DNA of 64,000 nucleotides, from the NCBI GenBank assembly GCA_035771175.1, contig CM069598.1, positions 18,824,438 through 18,888,437 on the forward strand, read 5' to 3'. The notes under the pieces are model-generated. The model was given only the letters and a program-made list of their open reading frames with translations, had not been told where the DNA came from and ran no database searches. How positions within the stretch are numbered: position 1 is the first letter of the stretch; each line of letters begins with the position of its first letter. Positions 55,504 through 64,000 of this stretch are shown piece after piece. A program made the translations under genes and the position numbers. The DNA is from Paratinospora sagittata. Its lineage: Eukaryota; Streptophyta; Magnoliopsida; Ranunculales; Menispermaceae.

Positions 55504-56624
55504 GTGATCAGTAGCACCAGAATTTATAACCTAAGAGTTAGCAAAAGACTTATCCGAGACTTTAAATCCAATAGAAATAGGAAAGTTACCTGAATGTGCC
55601 AATGAACAGGTACCTGAGGGTTTGTCCAGTGTGCCAAGCAAAGATTTCAATCTTTCAAGGTCGTCTTGGATGAAGCCTACGGGCACCGGGAAGTCTGCAA
55701 CTGTTTGTTCAGTAGACAGATGTGCTTGTCCACTGGTCTTCTGTGTCCTCCTTTCTAGCCCCATTCTTTACTAGAAGTTGTAGGCTTGCCATGAAGTTTC
55801 CAACACTTCTCCCTGGTATGTCTAGCCTTCTGACAATAAGTACACCATAGATTGTCCCTATTGTCTCAATTTTGGATCTTTGATGATTCAGCCCGCAGAG
55901 TGTTTGTCTTCTGATCATTTCCCCTATTGGCAACCATAGCTGAGCCTTCCATCTTCTGAAGTGTGAGCATAACACTTCTTCTGTTTTCTTCAGTCCGGAT
56001 AACAGAGATAGTTTTATTCAGAGTTGGCAACTCTTTGCTGAGAGTCTATACTCTCACTTGATCAAACTTGGCATTGAGTCCAGTCAAGAAGTCATAGACT
56101 CTATCCTTCTCAATGTAGTTTTTTAAAACTACAGCATCTGCAAGACAAATTAGTCTCAATACACCTATAATGGTCAAGTTCTTGCCAGAGATTCTTCAAT
56201 ACATTGGCATATTCTGTGACCGTCATATTGCCTTGTTTTGTTGTTCCAACTTTCACTTTAATCTCATACACTTGGGCTGCATCATTGGCCTTAGAGTATG
56301 TCTGATGAACGACATCCCAAATGTCTTTGGCGATAGAAACATGCATGTATCACTAATATTTGGCGTCATTGAATTCCATAGCCACGTCATTATGGAAGCA
56401 TCTTCGTTATCCCACGCTGTAAACTGAGAATCTCCAGGTTTAGGTCCAGTGCCTAAAAGATGACTCAATTTGCCTTTGCCCTTTAAAAAAGTACGCACCA
56501 GCTGAGACCACTTCAAGTAATTCTTTCCATTAAGTCCGTACGCTGCCTGAATGTTGGGTAGTTCCCCTCTCTCCGTTTTTTCAACTACTTCGTCAGTTTG
56601 CACAATTTCTGAAGTGATCGACAC
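55500..56624 (-). pseudogene. Copia 2 gag and protease region (broken)
   Basis: Gag starts MSITSEIVQTDEVVEK at 56624 and has GKNYLKWSQLVRTFLKGKGK and WLWNSMTPNISDTCMF. Frames shift near 56260 and at several later points. Comparison with Copia 3 identifies nearly every segment. In front, 56640-57250 is a long leader of GA- and GAT-rich repeats with no gene. Confidence 0.85.
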
Positions 56625-57262
56625 TTTTTTTCTCTTTTTTTTTTTTTTTTCAAGGTTTACAGGAGAAAAGAATAAGAAAAAGAAAAAGAAAAACGAAAAA
56701 GAAAAAAGAAAAGAAAGAAGAAAGAAGGAGACGCAGACGATGCAAGAAAGAAGAAAGAAGGAGACGGGTAGTCGACGATGACGACGAAGGAGAAGAAGAA
56801 GGGGAACTAGAGATGCTCAGCAGATGGCGACGACGACGACGAAGCAGTTGACATGACGAAGGCGGAACCAGCGATGACGATGGTGCTCAGCGAGATGTAC
56901 AGCGACGGTGGCAATGGTGATGAACCAGTGGCAGCGCTCAGACAGAAACGATGAACCAGAAAGACGGAGGTGACGTAGATGAACCAACGATGGTGATGCT
57001 CAGTACAGCGACAGGGTTGATGGTGATGGTGATGAACTAGTGGCAGCGTCGCAGAAACACAGTGGCGGCGGAGATGCAACGAGCAGCGGCAACGATATTA
57101 GGTGGGTACTGCGACACGGTGTTCACATGCTAGTGATGAAGGCAGTGATGGTGATGAAGATGGAGGTTCCAGCAGCAACGACGATGAAGGCCACCAAAGA
57201 GGATTCTGGCGATGAAGGCCGAAACAAATTTTCCAGTAATTGAAACTAGAACTCTGATACCA

Positions 57263-57519
57263 TGTTGAAAAATAAAATACTGAAAGACACAAAGATGTAA
57301 CATGATTTGGCTCTATGGCCTACATCCACGGAAGAAGAGAAGGGATATTGTCTTATTCTTGATGATGTCTCAATGGAGGGACACCATATATATAGACATA
57401 CAGGGCTACGTACACATATAGCAATAATTACAATTTTAGTAACTGCTAAATAAAACAACTACTAAAAATATTATCTTTCATTGGAAATAAATCCCACAGA
57501 TTTGGCCCTCTCCACAACA
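57263..57519 (-). repeat. Copia 2 5' LTR
   Basis: 257 bp. It contains CTATATATATGGTGTCCCTCC (minus), which includes the likely TATA box and matches the Copia 3 LTR segment CTATATATATGGAGTCCCTCC. Confidence 0.88.
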
Positions 57520-58859
57520 TTTATTTTTTGTTTTTTATTTTATTTTTTCAAGACATCATGCTTACGAATTTACTAAACCCGTTATTACTTTTACTGTACT
57601 TCATCTTAACATTATTATACTTCATCTTTAATCTATTTTATTACATTTTGTTAAGTTTTGACAAACCTGATAATTGTAAAATATTGTCCTATTGACATTA
57701 GTATAAATATTAATATAACATTTAATTCATAGTGCTAACATTATACTTAACAATTTCTAATGATTAAAATAAACTTTTAATTTTGAATTATGTTCATTTA
57801 ATGTCATGAATCATTTCATTATTATTTCTTTTTCAATTTTTATAATCTTACCTTAAATTATCTTAAAAATTATTAATTTTATTTCATCACGTGCACATCT
57901 ACTAGCATTCTAGAAATATAAAAATTGAAAAAAAATAAAATTTGGCTGACTTAATTTATAAAAATATTGGCTACTTTTCATGGTGAAGCCATTTTACCCA
58001 TAATTCCGACAATACCCGTCCTTAGTTATTTAAATTTTTGTTTTTTTCATTTAGTTACATCATGAACAAAAGGGTAATATTGTAATTATCCAATAGAAAT
58101 CTTCCAAAATCTGCACATTCGAAATTTTTGGCATCCGTTTCTTTTCAACTTCTATAAGGAGTCGTGACTTTCTATAACTAAATAAAGATGGCCACGAACT
58201 TGGTAACTGTTGGTTAGTTTTGTAACTACCCACAAATGCATGAAGGGGCATGAGTCACGACCATTGCTAAAATTTTTCAAAACAAACTAGCAAATGAAGA
58301 TTTTGACAAAAAAAAAACCTACAAAATGAAGAAGAAGAACAAGCAGAAATAGAAGATGTTGGAGAGAAGTGGGCACCTACTGTAACTACTACTTTTACTT
58401 GAAAGGTAATTTCTCCCCTTCACCAATTTCTCCCACGCTTCTCTTAAAATTTTAACACAACTAATTTTTATGTCAAAGTTTCCACTCATTTGATAACTTC
58501 TTCTTTCACTGTTTTTATGCTTTTGAAAATCCTTCAGATCCACTGAAGAAAGAGTGTGAAAGGGAGTTGTTTGAAGGTTAAAAGGAACACGAGGAACGTG
58601 AGTAAAGATGTTAGAACAAAGGACAGTAATGAGACTGATGATTACGAACTATTTCGCCTCTTCCATCATTATTTGTCGAAAGCTTTCAAATCAATTGACG
58701 AAAGAGCTTAGTGGATCGAGAGTGCAGAAAAATTAGAATTTCTGTTGTACGTTGCATTTAATGGTAACTTTTTACCATTAATGGGTTATAAATCAATGTT
58801 TTTAGTTTTAAATATCATTGGTCTGTTTAATTAATTTAATTAATTATGTTTTATTTGGG
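57520..58859. other. AT-rich intergenic stretch
   Basis: About 1.3 kb between Copia 2 and the LINE fragment. No gene or repeat boundary can be supported. Confidence 0.5.
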
Positions 58860-59751
58860 AGTTTCTCTTTTACTTTAAATTCGGGTCGATTGAGCTTTGT
58901 AGGAGAATCATCCCAAATATTCGAACTTCTTACAGTAGTCCTTGGAAATTTGTCATCTCTCTTCTTCCTGAAATCTTTTTGTTTATGCGTCCTCGTGTTG
59001 GGGATGGTTGTTCTTTTTCATTTTAGGAAGACCGATGGATTAGTGATACACCCCTTGCAGACCTGTTTCCTAGATTGTACCATTTGTCGCTTTTCCCTAA
59101 TTTCCCAATTGCCCACTTCATCTCAAGCAATAATATCCTCAAGCCTATCTAATGGAACCTTTCTTTCCCCACTTCTTTATCAGTCGGCCAACCATCCGAG
59201 TTGGATTTACTGTTACCTATTCTTAGCCAAGCCTCCCTCTCAGTTGGTCTAGATCGATTTGTGTGTGGACTCTTCATTCATTTGACACTTTCTCTACCAA
59301 GTCCCTTTTCCATCATCTTTCTAGCCATGATTTGCTTACCCCTTTCCCTCTTGCCCCCTCTATTTGGAAAGCTCATATTCCGTCAAAAGTGAAAGTGTTT
59401 GGGTGGCTTTTGGCCCATAATAAGTTAAACATGGGTGATATTCTTCAAAGGAAATTGCCTCATTTCTATTTGCTCCCACATTGGTGTCCGCTTTGTCTGA
59501 ATGATGCCGAGTCTGCTGATCATGTGTTTTTTTCTTGCTCTTATTCCTCTAAAGTTTGGGAGGAATGGCACCTAAGACTAGGTGATAAATTTCATGCTCC
59601 CAGGTCGTGTGATGATTGCTTGATGATGGAGAATGTTCGTGGTTTGCATGGCAAGGGTTTGGATGTGATGAGGACGACATCATGGGCTACACTTTGGATG
59701 ATACGGTTGGAACCTAATTTTCTTATTTTTTATGACAAGATTAGGAACGTG
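58860..59751 (+). pseudogene. LINE ORF2 3' fragment (zf-RVT region)
   Basis: The translation shows SSPWKFVISLFLPEI, VGDGCSFSF then EDRWISDTPLADLFP, and PSKVKVFGWLLAHNKLNMGD, then WCPLCLNDAESADHVFFSC. This is the C-terminal zinc-binding region of plant LINE ORF2. Frames change near 59030 and 59250. It is a separate LINE copy from that at 3.9-29.2 kb, and it stops at 59751 because Copia 3 is inserted there. Confidence 0.88.
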
Positions 59752-60026
59752 TGTTGAGATTTTTTCCTATACAAATTTATTTCCTGTATAGATTTGTTTC
59801 CTGTACAGAATTATTTCCTTAAGGATTTATTTCCTTTAAGGAATATAGCAGTTACTAAAATTGTAAATGTAGCTATAAGTACATAACCCTGTATGTCTAT
59901 ATATATGGAGTCCCTCCATTAAGACATTACACAAGAATAAAGATCCTTTCTCTTCTCCCGTGGATGTAGGCCATAAAGCCGAACCACGTTACATCTTGTG
60001 TCGTTTATTATTTTATTTTCGTAACA
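59752..60026 (+). repeat. Copia 3 left LTR
   Basis: 275 bp, with a TATATATATGG box near 59898 and duplicated TTTATTTCCT/TTCCTGTA motifs at 59780-59840. It ends CGTAACA before the primer site. Confidence 0.9.
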
Positions 60027-60354
60027 TGGTATCAGAGCCCTAGTTTCTATTACTAGGAAATCTGTTTCGGCCTTCATCGTCGGAATCATCATTGTCGGCC
60101 TTCATCGCCGGAATCCTCTTGGGTGGCCTTCATCGCTGGAATCCTCCGTCTTCATCACCGTTGTTGCTGCTCGTTGCATCTCCGCTGCCGCCGCTGTGTT
60201 TCTGCGACGCTGCCATCATCACCGTCGTCTGCAACTGGTTCGTGCTGGTTCGTGCAACTGGTACATGCGACTGGATCGCCTGCAAATTGCGATCCTCATC
60301 TTCCATATCCATTTCAATCGCGATCTGGAACTGCTGCTGAATAGCCATTTAAAT

Positions 60355-60590
60355 CGCGATCTGCAAATCGCGTCTGTCACTGTTCGTCTTCCTTGCAAAT
60401 CGCGTCTGTCACTGTTCACTGTTCATCGTCTTTCTTGCAACGCGTCACTGTTCATCCTCTTCCTTGCAAATCGCGTCTGTCATTGTTCATCGTCTTCCTT
60501 GCAAATCGCGATCCTCATCGTCTTCCTTGTCACTGTTTATCGTCTGTCACTGTTCATCGCGTATGTCACTGTTCAATCCCTGCAACTCGA
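60355..60590 (+). repeat. Tandem repeats in the Copia 3 leader
   Basis: Variants of AAATCGCGTCTGTCACTGTTCATCGTCTTCCTTGC, in whole or part, recur about seven times. The core is CACTGTTCA. The same core, in opposite orientation (TGAACAGTG), fills the interior of the non-autonomous element at 26479-28709. Confidence 0.85.
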
Positions 60591-60812
60591 TCTATCTTCG
60601 TCTGCAACTGTTTCTTCTTCATCTTCACATTCGGTCTTCGTCTTCTTCAGCAAGATGACGGTCACTTGAAAACAGTAGTACCAGGTTATTTTATTTTATT
60701 TTATTTTTTATTTTTTATTTTTTTTATTTTTTATATATTTTTTTTTTCTTCAACTGTTTCTTCTTCTTCACATCTCTCAAGCACGACATAAAATAAATAA
60801 ACAAATAAATAA

Positions 60813-61550
60813 ATGTCGGTTACTTCTGAAATAGTGCAGACAGAAGACACAGTTGATAAGATAGAGAAATGAGAACTACCAAACATTCACGCAGCCTACA
60901 GACTTGATGGAAAAAATTATTTGAAGTGGTCTCAGCTGGTACGTACTTTTCTGAAGGGCAGAGGAAAACTAAGTCATCTTTTGGGCACTGGACCTACACC
61001 TGGAGATCCTAAGTTTAGAGCGTGGGATAACGAAGATGCTTCTATAATGGCATGGCTATGGAATTCAATGGCGCCAAATATTAGCGATACATGCATGTTT
61101 CTAACTACAGCCAAAGACATTTGGGATGCCGTTCATCAGACATACTCTAAGGCCCATGATGCAGCCCAAGTATACGAAATCAAAGTGAAAGTTGGAACAA
61201 CAAAACAAGGCAACATGACGGTCACTGAATATGCCAATGTATTGAAAAATCTTTGGCAGGAACTTGACCATTATAGGTGTATTGAGACTAAATGCCCTGC
61301 AGATGCTGTAATTTTAAAGAACTATATTGAGAAGGATCGAGTCTATGACTTCTTGGCTGGACTCAATGCAGAGTTTGATCAAGTGAGAGTTCAAACTCTC
61401 AACAAAGAGTTGCTAACTCTGAATGAGACTATCTCCGCTATTCGGACTGAAGAAAGCAGAAGAAGTGTTATGCTCACACCTCAAAAGTTGGAAGGCTCAG
61501 CTATGATCGCCAATCGGGGAAATGATCAAAGAACACACTCCGCGCGCTGA
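60813..61550 (+). pseudogene. Copia 3 gag, one nonsense codon and a frameshift at the end
   Basis: Starts MSVTSEIVQTEDTVDK. A TGA at 60870-60872 stands where Copia 2 has Gly. After it the frame is open: NYLKWSQLVRTFLKGRGKLS, WLWNSMAPNISDTCMF, KDIWDAVHQTYSKAHDA and DRVYDFLAGLNAEFDQVR. It ends with a TGA at 61548-61550. Relative to Copia 2, two bases are missing in the ACACACTCCGCGCGCTG region, which puts pol in another frame. Confidence 0.88.
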
Positions 61551-61551
61551 A

Positions 61552-64000
61552 TCATCAAAGGTCCCAAATCGAGATAATAGGGACAATCTAAGGTGTACTT
61601 ATTGTCAGAAGACTAGACATACAAGGGAGAAGTGTTGGAAACTTCATGGCAAACCTTCAACTTTCAGTAAAGAATGTTACAACGGAGGACAGCAGAAAAC
61701 CAGTGGCCAAGCACATCTGTCTACTGAATCAACAGTTGCAGCCTCCCCGGAGACAGACGGATTCAGCCAAGACGATATTGAAAGAATAAAATCTTTGCTT
61801 TGCACTCTTGACAAACCCTCAGGTACCTGTTCATTGGTCCATCCAGGTAATTTTCCTATTTCTATTGGATTTAACGTCTCGGATAAATCTTTTGCTAACT
61901 CTTGGGTTATAGATTCTGGTGCTACTGATCACATGACCAATTCTCCCAATATATTTCATACCTACAACCCATGTCCTAGTAGTCGGAAAATAGCCACAGT
62001 TGATGGATCATTAACCACAGTTGTTGGTATAGGTGATGTTCACATCAGCCCCACCCTTACACTCAGAAATGTTCTTCATGTTCCTAAACTATCTACCAAT
62101 CTCATCTCTATTAAAAAATTGACCCATGATCTGAGTTGTAATGTGACCTTCTTCCCTACTTACTGTGCATTTCAGGACCAGGACTTGGGGACGATGATTG
62201 GACATGCTAAGGAACAGGACGGGTTGTATTACCTTGAGACACCAGTACATCCTATCAAGAGTACCACTTCATTTCTCTCTGAGCACAAACTTTCCAATAA
62301 AGAAAATTTATGGCTCCATCATCGCCGCCTTGGCCATCCTTCTTTTCGATCTCTTAAAATCATGTTTTCTTTTTTATTTAAATCTTTGAATGTTGAAGAT
62401 TTTCATTGTGATGTGTGTGAACTTGCGAAACACAAACGTATATTTTTTCCACTTAACAATGACAGAAGTTCAAATCCTTTTGATCTCATTCATAGTGATA
62501 TTTGGGGTCCCTCTCCAATCCCTAATGTTTCTGGAGCGCGATGGTTTGTGTCCTTCATTGATGATTGTACTAGAGTCTCGTGGTTATTCTTATTAAAACA
62601 AAATTCCGATGTGAGCTTTATTCTCCCTACCTTCCATAACAAGATACACACCCAGTTTGGTGCTAAAATCAAGAGATTTCGATCTGACAATGCTCGAGAC
62701 TATTTTAATCAAACATTGACCAATTACTTCCAAACCGAGGGGATCATTCATGAATCATCCTGTGTTCACACTCCACAACAAAATGGAGTTGCTGAAAGAA
62801 AAAACGGTCACCTACTTGATACAACCCGAGCCTTTTTATTTCAGCATAATATGCCTAAGTCCTATTGGGGGGAAGTTGTCCTTACTGCAACACATCTTAT
62901 TCACCGTCTACCATCCCGGACCCTTGATTTCAAAAGTCCTATGGAAAAGCTACGTCAATTTTATCCTAAGCTTAAAATCTCCAATAATCTTATACCTAAA
63001 ATATTCGGGTGTGTTTCATTTGTCCATGTTCACCAACCCAACAGGGAAAAGTTGGACCCTAGAGCTCTTAAGTGTGTTTTTGTCGGATACTCTTCCACTC
63101 AAAAGGGATATAAATGCTATCATCCGCCATCAAAGAAATTCTTTGTCTCAGCCGATGTCACTTTCTATGAACCTGAGCCCTATTTTACCGCTCCTCCTCT
63201 TCCGGGGGAGAATGTCATCATGGAAGATAAGGATCGGAACTCCCTTGATAACCCTTTTGACCTTTTTGACCCCTTTACTCTCCAACAAACCAAACATGAA
63301 TCTCCTACACCCCCTGTACCCAATGACGAACCTAAGGATCGGATGACTGGACAAGTGTACTCAAGGAATAAAGCCGCAGCTCCTGAACCGATGCAAGCTC
63401 AAGAATCTGAACCAATCCCTGAGAATGAGGTAACAAATCCTGAACCCTCCTTACAAATTTCATTAGTTCCTAAAACTAACAATGATCTTTTAGCCTCTGA
63501 ACCTGACAATGACCTTCCCATTGCCATTAGAAAGGGAACAAAGGAATGCACTAAACATCCCTTGTATCCACTATCTCATGTTGTGTCCTTTGAGAAGTTC
63601 TCACAAACCCATAAGAGTTTTCTTACCAGCCTGAATAATATCCAGACTCCTACGTCATTATCCGAGGCTTTATCTAATACAAATTGGAAAGAAGCTATGA
63701 ATGTGGAAATGGAAGCCCTGGAGAAAAATACAACATGGGAGTTGGTAGACTTGCCTCCAGGAAAGAAACCTGTTGGATGCAAATGGGTTTATACAGTAAA
63801 ATACAAAGCAGATGGGTCCCTAGAGCGCTACAAGGCACGATTGGTAGCCAAAGGATATACTCAGACATATGGTGTGGACTATCAAGAGACATTTGCTCCA
63901 GTTGCAAAAATGAATACTGTGAGACTTCTTTTGTCGTTGGCAGCTAATTATGACTGGGATCTGCAACAATTTGATGTAAAAAACGCATTTTTACATGGGG
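61552..64000 (+). CDS. Copia 3 nucleocapsid knuckle, protease, integrase and reverse transcriptase (open to the window end)
   Basis: A single frame without a stop that I could find runs from SSKVPNRDNRD to the last base. Order: zinc knuckle CTYCQKTRHTREKC (61591 on), protease WVIDSGATDHM (61903), WLHHRRLGHPSF, integrase HSDIWGPSP (62491), RFRSDNARDYF (second Asp) and QQNGVAERKNGHL (Glu), FGCVSFVHVHQPNREKLD, VFVGYSSTQKGYKCY, the acidic linker, and reverse transcriptase with VGCKWVYTVKYKADGSLERY, AKGYTQTYGVDYQETFAP and FDVKNAFLHG at the edge. The whole polyprotein would normally be read with gag, from which the 61.54-kb frameshift now separates it. All catalytic residues seen are intact. It is a candidate source of enzymes for related defective elements. 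Confidence 0.9.

Larger units (their letters stand above)
52747..57519 (-). mobile_element. Ty1/copia retrotransposon, decayed (same family as 59752-64000)
   Basis: On minus the 5' LTR is 57519-57263 (TGTTGTGGAGAGG to TTTTTCAACA, 257 bp), followed by the primer site TGGTATCAGAG. The 3' LTR is 52980 to about 52747, after the purine tract read as CTCCCCCTCAAGC on plus. The LTRs differ at roughly one base in ten plus indels, so it is an older insertion than Copia 1. No clean duplication was found: TTTAT lies after 57519. Many frameshifts are present, and the integrase core is partly deleted near 54766. Confidence 0.9.
59752..64000 (+). mobile_element. Ty1/copia retrotransposon, nearly intact, truncated by the window end
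   Basis: The left LTR, 59752-60026 (275 bp), runs from TGTTGAGATTTTTTCC to TTCGTAACA and is preceded by ACGTG. The primer site TGGTATCAGAGCC starts at 60027. The leader (60030-60812) has tandem TGTCACTGTTCATCG-type repeats. Gag begins at 60813 and the element runs through protease and integrase into reverse transcriptase at the window edge. It is the same family as Copia 2 but far better preserved. The right LTR and duplication lie outside the window. Confidence 0.93.

Noticed and set aside
56551..57243. Possible genes in the Copia 2 leader (Lys/Glu-rich, or His/Ser-rich on minus)
   Set aside because: The sequence is a low-complexity GA/GAT repeat leader between the primer site and gag, with no domain.
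60092..60791. Overlapping 60-157 codon frames rich in Ser, Cys and Leu
   Set aside because: They fall in the tandem-repeat leader of Copia 3 upstream of gag, and all three plus frames look alike.

Overview
This window is eukaryotic nuclear DNA from a flowering plant, most likely a eudicot. It has AT-rich intergenic DNA, GT-AG introns, a class III (secretory) peroxidase, a type II metacaspase, a plastid-DNA insert, and many plant retrotransposons. The species cannot be named from sequence alone.

Layout. A complete three-exon peroxidase 7-like gene lies at 78-2785 (+). From about 3.94 to 29.2 kb there is one L1-type LINE (+) cut into eight pieces by seven later insertions. In order these are: a deleted Tekay-type Ty3/gypsy element (4399-7115, minus); a solo LTR (7759-10746); a Copia element (11047-17574) that carries an antisense piece of a FANTASTIC FOUR-like gene and itself holds another solo LTR (16128-17185); a solo LTR in opposite orientation (18486-21250); a non-coding LTR-like insertion (21665 to about 23710); a plastid rps19-rpl22 fragment (about 24325-24717); and a small non-autonomous LTR element with identical LTRs and a 97-bp satellite inside (26479-28709). 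Most boundaries are fixed by 5-bp target-site duplications (TSDs) that can be read on both sides.

A further solo LTR (29706-32150) holds a short palindromic element (31108-31387). From about 32.9 to 45.66 kb there is a probable 12.8-kb Mutator-like element (MULE). It has degenerate terminal inverted repeats, a decayed plant-mobile-domain (PMD) gene on plus, and a decayed transposase gene on minus with FAR1-like, DDE, SWIM and C-terminal OTU-protease-like parts. It is broken by two solo LTRs and carries an array of long palindromes.

The second clear host gene is a two-exon type II metacaspase (47554-49420, +). The last two exons of an unrecognised host gene follow on minus (50060-50663). The right end holds a decayed Copia (about 52747-57519, minus), a LINE 3' fragment (58860-59751, +), and a nearly intact Copia of the same family as the decayed one (59752 to beyond 64000, +) inserted into that LINE.

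The two recognised host genes look functional and unrelated to each other. Nearly everything between them is nested mobile DNA. The most unusual signals are a palindromic TG...CA module that occurs alone with a TSD and also as the 3' end of two different LTR families, the Copia with a captured FAF-like fragment, and the PMD/OTU MULE with its palindrome array.
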